From: Nepenthes gracilis
Lineage: Eukaryota > Streptophyta > Magnoliopsida > Caryophyllales > Nepenthaceae
DNA: 64,000 bases
Reading direction: 5' to 3'
NCBI GenBank assembly: GCA_033239525.1
Contig: BSYO01000025.1
Span: 2,886,001-2,950,000 of the forward strand
Shown: positions 36,541 through 47,066 of the stretch, piece by piece
Position numbering within the stretch: the first letter of the stretch is position 1
Layout: every line of letters starts with the position of its first letter
The notes under the pieces: generated by a model
The model's database searches: none
What the model was told of the DNA's origin: nothing
Seen by the model: the letters and a program-made list of their open reading frames with translations, nothing else
Made by a program: the position numbers and the translations under genes

Positions 36541-38680
36541 GCAGCCAAAATCAAACACGCGACCCTTCGGCAGAAGCCTTGTGGCCGCTGCGCTGCGCAT
36601 TTGCTTTTGTCATATTTGGGGCAATTGTTTTATGTATGCAATGTTTGCGTATTATTTATGTATGTACATATATGATACGTGGTTTGGTCAAAGTGACTAT
36701 GATGTTAGCTTGTTGCTTAATGAATATGGGGTGATGGAAATTGGGTCATTTTGTATCAAATGTATTCTCCACTAGTACCTGAAAGGAAAATTGTTGGAGC
36801 ATGTTTTGAATTTGGAGAAAAGAAATCGGTCTCTTGAATAATTACTAACGGAAAAACTGAGTTATTGGAATTGATCCCTGGACTTGGGCCTACATCTAGG
36901 GCATAGTATTTGTAACGAAAAACGCGTTTTGGGAGCGGTGGTTATCGGGAACAAAACCGTGAAGTCGCGTGATGGCTTGGGATCCCTGGAACTTGGGCCT
37001 ACATCCAGGGCAGAACATTAATATTCACCCTCAACCAACTTACCTAATAATTGTGGAAGTTTACCTTGATAGTCTAGGGTGAACCGCTCTTCACAATGGA
37101 AACACGATCCATGTTCACTGTGTGAAGCCAATTCAGCAAAGGATTAATTTCGGAAGGGTAAGTTAGGTGAAAGAGCGTGTTGAGTGGAAATTTTTAGTTG
37201 AATTGTGTTGGAGTGAAGTGATGGCTTGGTGAGTGGTGGACGCTGGACAGAGGATCGACAAGCCTCTATTCTATCCTCCACGAACTTGGCCCTACCAAGT
37301 GCTCCAGACAATGACCCAAGGTGCCATAGCAATTATTCTCACCGGATATCATTGCAAGGATAGGAGATGAAGCAATCTAAAGGAGTATAAGTCATCAAAC
37401 CTTGCGTAGGAGTGGAGAGGAACTTGAATACTATCAAGTACACTGTAATAGTGAGGGTCTGGTGAGGCTTGAATAGCAGATTCTCCCAAGCCTCTGCCAC
37501 GATCGAATCATCAACGTTGCTACTAGTGAAGCCACTCCTCAAACTCATCTAGTTCACAGTGATTGATTTTGTTCCCAAAAATATTTCCGTTACCTCATGA
37601 CACTCTAGATTTGCTTCAACGCGTGCTGCAGTAGAGTCCTTGGCGTGTGCTGCAGTAAGACCTCGATCCACTGAAGTTGCTATAGTAAGCCCGCGATCTC
37701 ATGCTGCTACAATACTGTCGAGATGTATTTGGCCAAGATGATGAAGGGAGAGGGGACAGAGAGATGTACAGTGGAGAGATGCTGATTCGCCACTACCATC
37801 AATACTCGATACCTTCATAATCTCATTTACCTTCTCAGCCGATTTAGCACTTCCGTTGTCCTTCTTGAATTCGAACGATGATGGATGTCGAAGGATTTCA
37901 ATATCGGGTTGCTGAAAATGCTTGGTTGCAGACGAGTTGGCTGTGAATCGTTCTGCTGAGTACTGGAGAGACGCCACGGCTTCCTGTTTCTCCTTTGAAG
38001 GCTTTGCGATGGTAATTTTCGTTTCCGCAAGTAGGTAAAGAGTGATTGTGGCGTCTAGTGGTGATGGTAGTTTCTTGGATAGAGTTTGGGTTGGGATTTG
38101 AAGATGCAGTTGTGGCAGTAGTGGAGGAAGGTGAACAGTAACAGATGGAGGAACCGCTAATGGTGAAGGATTCGCTAGCGAAGGAGTATTTTGCTCAAGT
38201 CTTGTGAGCAGTTGATGAATTTCAGCCTTGGAATGTTGAATTTGGACGGTGGTGGAAGCAGCGGTAGTGTTGCTGCCGTGACATCCAATAGTAAGTTTGG
38301 AAATTGAGTGATTAATGTGGAAGAAAGGGTAGAGGGTGAACAGGTTGAGATAAGATATTAAAGGTGGAAGTCGAGGACGGTGAAGGAATTGGAAGAACCG
38401 GGGGATTTGAGGAAGGCGAGGGTTGTTGGGGACTCACAGAGGAAGTAACGGGGAAAATGTGAGATGTACCCAATGGAGAAGTCGCAGTCGGTGAAGGAGT
38501 CAACCACAACGGCAGATTTGCTGATGAATTATATTTGCGCTTAATCCTGTTGAGTGATTGAAGGATTTCATCAAAGAGGTATGGATGTGTGCGTTAGTGG
38601 CAGCGGCGGTGGTAGCAATTGCGGCAGCTCTTGCGGTCATCATCTCCATGTCCTCTGCCATGTCTCAATGAGAGCACCAA
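36541..38680 (-). mobile_element. Nested gypsy-type internal fragment (gag-like, degenerate)
   Basis: GC-richer than the host element. Next to the LTR at 38681-39032 the minus strand reads TTGGTGCTCTCATTGAGAC, typical of the start of plant Ty3/gypsy internal regions, then an ATG with MAEDMEMMTARAAAIATTAA. Proline/serine-rich frames (38509-38312, 38030-37827, 37977-37699) follow, consistent with a poorly conserved gag or leader, but no capsid or pol motif was recognised. A repeated TTGGGCCTACATC word lies at about 36891 and 36995. The left boundary is unclear. Confidence 0.5.
36910..36967 (+). repeat. TRIM-related LTR fragment
   Basis: ACGCGTTTTGGGAGCGGTGG and GGAACAAAACCGTGAAG match the core of the TRIM LTRs at 9069-9623. 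There is no second repeat or primer site here, so it is only a fragment or a shared LTR module. Confidence 0.6.
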
Positions 38681-39032
38681 TGATACATGCACGATCGATG
38701 ACGGCCCCGGTAAGAGTGAAACGACAGCGTAGACAAAGAAGAGGACGGTAGAATGGGAGATCAGCAGAGGAAAATTAGAGGGAAAGAATGGGGAGGGGAA
38801 TGACCGAGGTGCTAAAGGACGAGGTCTTCAGGGCCGTGATGCAGAGAGAGAGAAGCAGGGAAAAGACTGGGAGAGAGAGAGGGAGAGAGGAAAGCAGAGA
38901 AAGGGAAAACTGGGGAGATGGAGAGAGAGAGTAAAGAGAGACAAATAATTTCTTTCTTTATTGCTCTACCCAGCTGTGAAGGGCTAAATACAATGAAGAG
39001 GACAGGTTTGCACATAGCCTAATATTCTAACA
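38681..39032 (-). repeat. LTR of the nested gypsy element
   Basis: On the minus strand it starts TGTTAGAATATTAGGCTATG (39032) and ends GTGCATGTATCA (38681), just before the TTGGTGCTCTCATTGAG internal start. It contains a GA/CT-rich repeat (38836-38940). Length 352 bp. The opposite LTR was not found on the left side, so the element is truncated or rearranged; no target duplication could be assigned. Confidence 0.65.
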
Positions 39033-40600
39033 AACGAAATGAATAAATTGAACAAACTAATAACAAGAAAAAAATAAAAAAGGAAAAATTAGAAAACTAG
39101 TGGCACGTATCATTATATAATTATATTTATAAGGTAAATTGTATAATGTTTAATATATATATATATATAATGTTTAGTGTTCAATATAATTTAATTAATT
39201 ACGAATTCGTTGTAACATCATTAATTAATAAAATTATATATTATAATCACATATGGTATAAAGATATTAATTGTTACTAATCATATTTAATATAATAAAA
39301 TTTATTTCACATAAAATTTTATTGTATTAAATTGATTAATTAAGATAAAATATCAAATTATTTTTCTTAATTTACTCACAGGGATTAAAAATTGAAATAT
39401 AATTTGATAATTTTATCGTAAAAAATTGATATGAATCTACTTAAATTAAAAATTTAACTCACAAGTAATTTTTATGTTATGTGATTCATGATATATGTTT
39501 TACATTGATAAATTATATTTTTATTTATTAGCCTCATTTATTATTTGTTAAGTATGTAATTTTATTTTATACGGTTATTCAATTTGTAAAACTTTTTAAT
39601 ACTAGATGTGATATTCATAAATAAAAGGTGATAACTATAAAATTTAGAAGGAAAGAATTCTTATTCATTTAGGGTGGTTAAATATTGATTGTACTATATA
39701 GAAGGACGAATCACTTGCTTTTACCGAAACTATCACTCCAATTGATATTACTCTTTATGAATGATAGGAGTAATCTAATTACCTAAATTTGATATTTATA
39801 AAGATTAAAATTTTTATTAGTATTCGTAATTCTATCAATCAATATAATAATGTGCGAGATTTAATGAATATCATTAATGAACAATTTGATATTTCAGATA
39901 AAGTATTAACTAACACCATAATTATGAAGTTTTGTATTTACAGTTCACCAATGTTAGAGGTGTGTGTGAGCACATTATGCAAATGAGGATATAACGGCTC
40001 AATTAAAAAAATTTGAGGTGAATATGTCTAAGTCTTTCCTTGTATACTATATTTAGAATAGATTTTTACAACAATGACCCTTTAAAATTTCTTACAATAC
40101 ATATAAAGATAAATGGTCAATAAATAAACTTCTCACCATGTGTGTGTGATAAATGGTCAATAAAAGTACTAACTAACACCCTAATTATGAAGTTTTATAT
40201 TTATAGCTCATCAATGTTAGAAATGTGTGTGAGCACATCATACAAATGAGGGATATAACGACTCAATTAAAAAATTTAAGGTGAATATGTCTAAGTCTTT
40301 CTTTGTGTACTATATTTAGAATAGATTTTATCACAATGTGGACCCTTTAAAATCTCTTACTATACACATAAAGATAAATAGTTAATAAATAAACTTACCA
40401 CCATATGTATTTAAGAGGAAGGAAGGCTTCTGATGGAATTAGGTAAAAGTGTATTTATGGTAAAACAAGAAAAGAATAAGTCTCAAGCTAAATCAAAGGG
40501 AACAGTTAAAATACCTTTTTAATTTGACATCAAGAATAAATTCAAGTGCTTTTTCTATAAGAAGAAGGGACACGTCAAGAAGGATTGCGTCAAATATCAA
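39033..40600 (+). pseudogene. Copia gag (with leader), disrupted
   Basis: 39033-39640 is AT-rich leader matching 14931-15385. Gag remnants follow: the 39789-39986 frame includes NVRDLMNIINEQFDISDKVL, then TLIMKF-like and DIxAQLKxFEV-like pieces in other frames, and the zinc knuckle at 40545-40590 (FKCFFYKKKGHVKKDC, second Cys replaced by Tyr). A tandem duplication of about 264 bp (39899-40162 and 40163-40405) lies in gag. Stops throughout. Confidence 0.75.
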
Positions 40601-41760
40601 AATTAGTTTGAAAAGAAAGGTAATTCATCATTATTTGTTTGTTATAAATCTAATATGATTAATATTTTTCATAATATATGGTAGATTGATTCTGGTTCTA
40701 CAATCCGTATTATAAATTTTTTGTATGGTTTGTATAACCTAAGGAAGCAAGTGAAAAATGAACAAAGTATCTTCTCTGCAAACAATATATATTCATATGT
40801 GGAGGTAATTGAAACATGTAATTTAATTTTGAGTAATTGTTTTATTTTAAATTTGAAAAAGATCTTTTATATTTTAAATTTTTCTAAAAATTTTATATCA
40901 GTTTTGAGACATGTACCTTTTAGATATTTTATTATATTTTTAAACTCATATTTTAATTTATTTATAGTCTGATATTATTAAAAATAGTACTTTATTTCAT
41001 GATCTTTATTGTATAAATTATAAAATAATAATTCTCATAATATTGTGCATATTGACGCTGGTATTAAATGATGTGTTGTTGATAAATATTTCTCTATATT
41101 ATAATATCAAAGATTTGAAATAATTAAAAGATTGATAAATGATAAAATACTTATAATTCTAAATTTTATTGATTTTGAGATTTGTATAGATTGCATAAAA
41201 GGAAAGCAAATCAACATGACTAAGAAAGATGCCAAAAAAAAATCAAATATATTAAAAATCATACATATGAATATTTTTAATTCAAACATTGACTTATATG
41301 ATCCAAAGTATTTTATTACCTTTATTAATAATTATTCATAATATATATATCTCTACTTGTTTCATAATAAGAGTGAAGTATTACATACTTTTTAAATATT
41401 TAAATCTGAAGTAGAGAAATAATATAAAAAATAAATTAAAATTATGAGATCAGATAAATGTAAAAAATATTATGGTAGTTATACTGAAGATAGACAAATA
41501 TCTGATCCATTTGTAATGTTTATTCGAGAACATGGGATAATTATCCAATATACTATGCTCAGTTTTTCGGACGAAAACAATGTAGTAGAAAGAAAAAAAA
41601 TCAAACATTATTAGATATGATGCAGAATATGCTTGACATGTCTAATCTTTCAAAATTATTGCGAACTGAAGCTCTTAAGATAACAATATATATATTAAAT
41701 TGTGTTTCAATGAAATTTATTTCAAAAACTTCTTTTAAATTATAGAAAGGTTTAAAATTG
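40601..41760 (+). pseudogene. Copia protease and integrase, disrupted
   Basis: Protease: DSGST at 40688-40702. GAG-pre-integrase and integrase: CIDCIKGKQ (about 41180-41210), then the core start HMNIFNS, where copia elements have HTDICGP, so the first catalytic Asp reads Asn. YFITFINNYS, RSDKCKKYYG, FIREHGI and NNVVERKK follow, so the second Asp and the Glu are kept. Frameshifts and stops occur between segments. Confidence 0.75.
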
Positions 41761-43860
41761 AGTTTGCAATATATATGCATTTTGGGATGTTCGTCTAAGG
41801 TAAGATTTTATAATCCATAAAAAAAGAAATTGGATCTAATGACCATAAACGGGTATTTTATTGGATATACTGAACAGTTTAAATAATGTAGATTCTACTA
41901 TCCATCTCATGGCACCAAAATTGTACAATCAAAAAATATAAATTTTAAAAAAATAACTTAGTTAGTCGGAGTAATCGATTCAGAAACATAGTATCTCATA
42001 ATGAACATTCAAATTCTCAATATTCCACATCAAATGATAGATTAATTATTATTCACAATACCCTTCAAATTCAAATTAATATTGAATAACCAATCGATAT
42101 TGTTCCACAAGTTGCTAATATCCATCCAGTAGATCCTGATATTCAGGATTTACCTGAAATGGTTCAACAAAATATTCTTATTAAAAATGTTGATATAACA
42201 TTAAAAAGATCTACTAGAATAAAAAAACTAACAATTCTAAGTGAGTATATTGTATATTTATAAGAGTCTGACTTCAATATTAGAATAAAAAATAATCCCA
42301 AAATATTTTTCTAAATTATGAGTTGTAATGAATCAAATTTTTTGTATAATATCATAAAGAAAGAGATAATTTTATGAGTTGTAATAGAATTTGAGATCTT
42401 ATTGAATTGCTTGAAAAAGTAAAAGTCATTGGGTGTAAATGATTCTTTAAGACAAAAGAAGACTTATTAGATAATATTAAATGATATAACATAAGACTCG
42501 TTATTAAAAAATTTATTCAAAAGAAAGAAATTGATTACACAGAAACTTTTTCACCTATATCTAAGAAAGATTTTCTTCTTATAATTTTAGTATTAGTTAC
42601 TCATTTTGATATAAAATTATAACAAATGGATGTAAAAATCAATTTTCTAAATTGTGATTTAGAGGAAAAGGTTTATATGAAATAATTAAAAGGATTCTCC
42701 TTTGATAAATGTGAGTAATTAGTATGCAAACTTTAAAAGTTCATATATTGATTAAAATAATCATCTCTTCAATAGTATTTAGAAGTTTATGATATTATCT
42801 CTTTATTTAATTTTGAAGAAAATATTTTGAATCAATATATATATATCAAAAGGACAGCGAAAGTAAGATTTATTTTCTTTTTTTATATATTAATAATATT
42901 TTACTTATATTTAATGATAAGGATTTGCTACATTATGTGAAATAATTTTTCTCTGACAAATTTAAAATGAAAGATATATGTAATACGTATTATATTATTA
43001 AGATTAAAATTCATCGAAACAAACTATAAGGCATTTTAGGTTTGTCTCAATAAACTTATATCAATAAAATTTTATAAATATTTTATATGAAAGATTATTC
43101 ATCAAGTGTTGCACCCATTGTGAAGGGTGCTGAGTTTAATTTGAATTAATACCTGAAAAATAACTTTCAATAAGAATAAATAAAAAATATTTCGTATACT
43201 TTCGCTGTTGAAAGTTTGATATATGTTTAGGTATGTACAAGACCTAATATCACTTTTGTAGTAAAAATATTGGAAAGATTTCAGAATTATCCAAGTATAG
43301 ATCACTAAAAAGTTGTTAAGAATGTGATGAGACTTCTTCAATATATTAAAGACTATAAGCTTATATATAGATGAGATGATAAATTAGAAGTATTGAGTTA
43401 CTCCAATTCAGATTTAGATGGATGTATTAATTATATAAATCAATATCTGAATATGTATTTATATTTGTCGATCAAGCTAAATCCTAGAAGAGTGTAAAGC
43501 AAACCTCAATTGTTCTACTATGGAAGTCGAGTTCGTTTATTGTTTTGATGTTACAAAATATGGTGTATCGATGAGAAATTTTATATCTGGATTTAGAGTG
43601 ACGGATTCCATCCCAAAGCTATTGAAAATTATTGTGACAATTCAACTACTAATTTTTTGACTAAAAATAATAAAAGTAGTAATCAAAATAAATATATCAA
43701 CATTGAATTTTTAGATATAAAGAAGCGTATTAAAGGAAAGGAAGTGGCTATTGAGTACATTAATACTAAATTGATGATCGCTAATCTTTTGACGAAAGGC
43801 ATGTCACCATTGAAGTTAAAGGATTGTGCAATTAGAATGGGATTAAGTTTTATTATGTGA
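41761..43860 (+). pseudogene. Copia reverse transcriptase and RNase H, disrupted
   Basis: RT: TETFSPISK..., then QMDVKINFLNCDLEEKVYMK. The polymerase motif YVDD reads YINN at 42885-42896, with both metal-binding aspartates replaced. RNase H and the C-terminal end are best preserved in 43657-43860: KEVAIEYINTKLMIANLLTK followed by the terminal MGL motif. A stop interrupts every 20-40 codons before that. Confidence 0.78.
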
Positions 43861-44160
43861 TTTTCACTATATAGACAATGATATTCTAATAAAATTCCTA
43901 TTTGCTTGTGATATTTTCTCAAATTGTGCATATTTGTTAATTATTTTTAGAAAATTATCAATTATTAGACCTAGAATTAATGTAAGATTTATTCATTAAA
44001 TAATGTTACCATATTGGGATAATATCTTCAAAAATATGATACATTGTAATACATAAGAGATGCCACTCATTCATAAAAGACCTATTGTCATGATTTGTGT
44101 ATTTATTTTTTGAGAATGACAATTAATAAACTTTAATTATCATGTCAAGTAAAATATGAA

Positions 44161-44530
44161 TCAAGTGGGAGAATGTTAATTATTTAATTTTTTTTAAAAA
44201 AAAGAACCAACAGTTATGACCCATATTTATCCTAATAACTATTGCTCAACTTCCTCCTCATGGTAACCACCATGAGATAATTTGATAAAAATTATCTATA
44301 CATGAGAGTGATAATTGGTTTGAATCCTTAAATCTAATACTCTAATTGTGCACCATAATTGAATGATATTAAGGTTTAAAAGATTTAAATAAGTAAAAAT
44401 ATTTTCAGAAATCAAAACAAATCGTAGCGGTTTCAATGGCCAGAGGTTAGTAATGATTTTTTAATTTAATTTGTGCATTCAGTTTTCATGTGATAAATTT
44501 TGAACATGGAAGACCAGATTTTGTTTAACA
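44161..44530 (+). repeat. Copia polypurine tract and 3' LTR
   Basis: The AAGTGGGAGA polypurine tract (44163-44172) precedes the LTR TGTTAATTATTT...TTTAACA (44174-44530, 357 bp), the partner of 35727-36083. The CAAGT target duplication follows. Confidence 0.92.
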
Positions 44531-44535
44531 CAAGT

Positions 44536-44879
44536 AATATGTCAAAGAAGTCCAACTTGCTGTGCTGGTTCAATGAATACTCAGTTGCCAGTTTGGCACT
44601 GGAGCAACCCACCGTAGTTGCCAGTTTGATAGCTTGCCTTGCTAGATCCGAAAATGTTGCACCCAGTTTGTGTCCAAACATGACCTCCTGTTTGGCCTGA
44701 ATTAATATTTATACTCCAAATCTAACCTGAGTCCAATTGTTAGCTACCACCCGATGAGCGGCTGCCCAAGCTGTATATGCACAGTTGTTTACGATGTCAA
44801 ATGTGGCTGCATCGATGGATACAAAAGATGGGGCAAGTAGAAGATTAGAGAAAATGATGATTTTTATGAATTGGTTCAT
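44536..44879 (-). pseudogene. Thaumatin-like pseudogene Y, N-terminal part
   Basis: Minus-strand start ATG at 44879, with a signal-peptide-like MNQFIKIIIFSNLLLAPSF, then ATFDIVNNCAYTAWA, GQTGGHVWTQTGC and YGGLLQC, and finally EYSLNQHSKLDFFD up to the copia junction. At least one frameshift lies near codon 42 and another between the QC and EYSL segments, next to a small local duplication. The cysteines equivalent to 84 and 89 are both Tyr. Same order, spacing and flanks as the intact gene. Confidence 0.92.
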
Positions 44880-45215
44880 TTTTTTATATTATTATTCTTT
44901 AAAGTGGTGGAACAAAGGATGGTTTCTTATGCCATGAATAAAGTGGTTTTATATAGAGGGAGGATAAGTTGTGTGCAACACGGTGAAAAATTAATTGTTC
45001 AATGTATAGTTTGAAAAATATGTATTTATATACTTGAATTGGAATTCTTTACTTGATTATAACAATTAATTATAATTATTGTACAGAATTATAAATTAGT
45101 TTAAACTATAAAATCAATATTAAAATTTTATCTATTGAATTGACTTTTTTGATAGATTAATCTTCATTTGAACTAGTCTTGGTTATCATGATGGACCAAA
45201 ATTTGTGATCTTCTT
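44880..45215 (-). promoter_or_regulatory. Upstream region of the broken thaumatin-like gene
   Basis: Matches 23250-23590. It has a standard TATA box CTATATAAAAC (minus strand, 44946-44956) about 70 bp before the ATG, and an upstream ATATAAATA. The match ends in the inverted-repeat remnant (ATGATGGACCAAAATTTGTG). Confidence 0.55.
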
Positions 45216-45847
45216 GATCTATAAAGATTATGCACCTAATAAATAATAATACAGTAATAAAAATTAAATTTGTAATTATAAGTTTAATTGAACTACTTTA
45301 AATTTCTATAGTTAATTATATAAACAAGAAGCACTTAATTTTATAAAAAAATGAATGGGAAAAAATAATAAAAATATTTTTAATTCTTATTTTTCTTAAT
45401 ATCATTATCAATTTTATTCTTGTATAAAACTTTTAAGGCATGGAAAAATTGCCAAATATATTACTATATTTATGGTATATAAATTTTAAATAAACATTTT
45501 GAATTAAATTTCTGTTTATTTTTGGGAGTATTTTAATAATACATATATATCATTTAACACATAGTAAGGACTTAGAACGCATTAATTAATTTCAAATCTC
45601 TGTGTTGTCGAACTAAAGCTCCAGTAGGTCATGGCGAATGCAATGGCCTTATGGCAAACCACCAACAGCACTACGAGATCTTCTATCTTATTTTCAATGG
45701 AGTAACAATTGAGAAGAAAAATAATATTAAAATAAAAAATATGGTTATTTTCATTTTTTTAATATTTTAAAATTTTTAGAACCTTGGTATTTATAAAAAT
45801 AGTAAAAAAATGTATTTGTTTTTTTAATAAAGCCATAGAAAAATGGG
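45216..45847. repeat. Left arm of the 1.1-kb segment and AT-rich remnant
   Basis: 45216-45560 resembles 2620-3000 (AGAAGCACTTAATTTTATAA and TTTTAAATAAACATTTTGAA). 45560-45847 is AT-rich with only a fragment resembling the block near 25150. No gene seen. Confidence 0.5.
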
Positions 45848-46466
45848 TACTAACTACTTTCTGATTGAATCCTGAAGCCATAGCAAAAACTTTTAGGCTC
45901 ACTGAGCATCATCCACTACCACGTGGGGAGTAAAATGAGACACCACCATAAACTTTATATCATACTCTGCCACGATCTTATTGTCTTACTTCAGCTGGCT
46001 AAATTTATCCTCCTTGATCTCCCGGACGCTGGATGGAAAAACCTTCTCCATGAACACCTCAACAAAAACGCCCGATGAAATCTCTTCATTCTCCATTTCT
46101 AAGACCCGGTGTTGCATGGCCCACCACCAGCTCACCTAGCCTTCCAACTAACAAACGGTGAATTTAACCTTGTCTTCATACAAGCAATCAATTACCTTAA
46201 ACACATTTTCCATCCTCTTAATCCAATTTTCTGCTTTTATGGGATCAAACTCTCCCAAGAACTTAGGTACATGCTCGCTCTTGAATCGATCAAATAGAGT
46301 CCTATCTTGCCCCTCATCGGCCATCCTACTCGTGGCGACTAAGTTCTCAACTTAGCACTGGATCATACGGTCTATTATATCGCTCATACGACCCATCATA
46401 GCCAAGTGATTGTTCTCTCGGTTCGAACCCGAACCGCCACATCCCGAATCTCCATTATCAGCCATG
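45848..46466 (-). pseudogene. Ty3/gypsy gag (Retrotrans_gag), disrupted
   Basis: Minus frame from an ATG at about 46466: MADNGDSGCG, then FKSEHVPKFLGEFDPIKAEN followed by WIKRMENVFKVIDCLYEDKV, a clear capsid domain. Then LEG, SWWWAM, FMEKVFPSSVREIKEDKFSQ, KIVAEYDIKFMVVSHFTPHV. At least five in-frame stops occur, several at codons where gag normally has Gln, Glu or Trp. The end near 45848 is truncated. The element's own LTR lies upstream (46560-52789) with a primer site between. Confidence 0.85.
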
Positions 46467-46559
46467 GAATCACCTATTATACAAAATATCAAATTAATTA
46501 TTTTTTAAAAAAATTGATCCAAAATACCTCTAATTACGACTCTTATCTGATACCACAAC
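46467..46559 (-). other. Gypsy leader with primer binding site
   Basis: TGGTATCAGATA on the minus strand (46544-46555), next to the LTR end, is a tRNA-Met-type primer site. Confidence 0.75.
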
Positions 46560-47066
46560 CGTTACAAATTCGGACCAAGATAGGTCCCAATAATATTTTC
46601 CAAATATTTTATAACTTATAAAATTAAAATCTAATTAAATTAAAATATTAATCAAATCCAAATTTTGAACTTGACTTGACAAATGAACTACATAACCAAA
46701 TATGACAACAATAAAATTTCATCCAATATAGGATCTTATCGAATAATTTATCCGGATAATGAAACAAATGACTTACTTCACAATGTCGTGAGGGAGAAAT
46801 GACCAACGACAATATAATCTAATATACAATGACTCAACAAATCTCATACAAAATCATAGGCCTACATCCAACGGATCTCAAAGTCCAATAGAGTCCACAC
46901 TAACATAAACCAAACAAAATACTAAAACTAACCAAAATAGACAAACTACTATCAGATTACGTCCAAATTCCTACAATGTATCCAAACCCACTATTCTGAA
47001 TGGATAAGAAATAAAAATGTGAGTTGCAAGCTTAGCAAGTATCTATATAATATAATAAACAACAAT

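Larger units (their letters stand above)
35727..44530 (+). mobile_element. Ty1/copia retrotransposon inserted in the thaumatin-like pseudogene
   Basis: Nearly complete but dead copia element with two 357-bp LTRs, a tRNA-Met-type primer site, a polypurine tract and the domain order gag-protease-integrase-RT-RNase H, which defines copia. Its flanks TAAGT (35722-35726) and CAAGT (44531-44535) are a 5-bp target duplication with one change, and the two gene halves join in register across it. The coding region has dozens of stops. A minus-strand gypsy fragment is nested in its leader (about 36540-39032). Relatives of the same family lie at 12591-15385. Confidence 0.92.

Noticed and set aside
40721..41341. 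Separate small genes on the plus strand
   Set aside because: Pieces of the copia protease-integrase region between stops.
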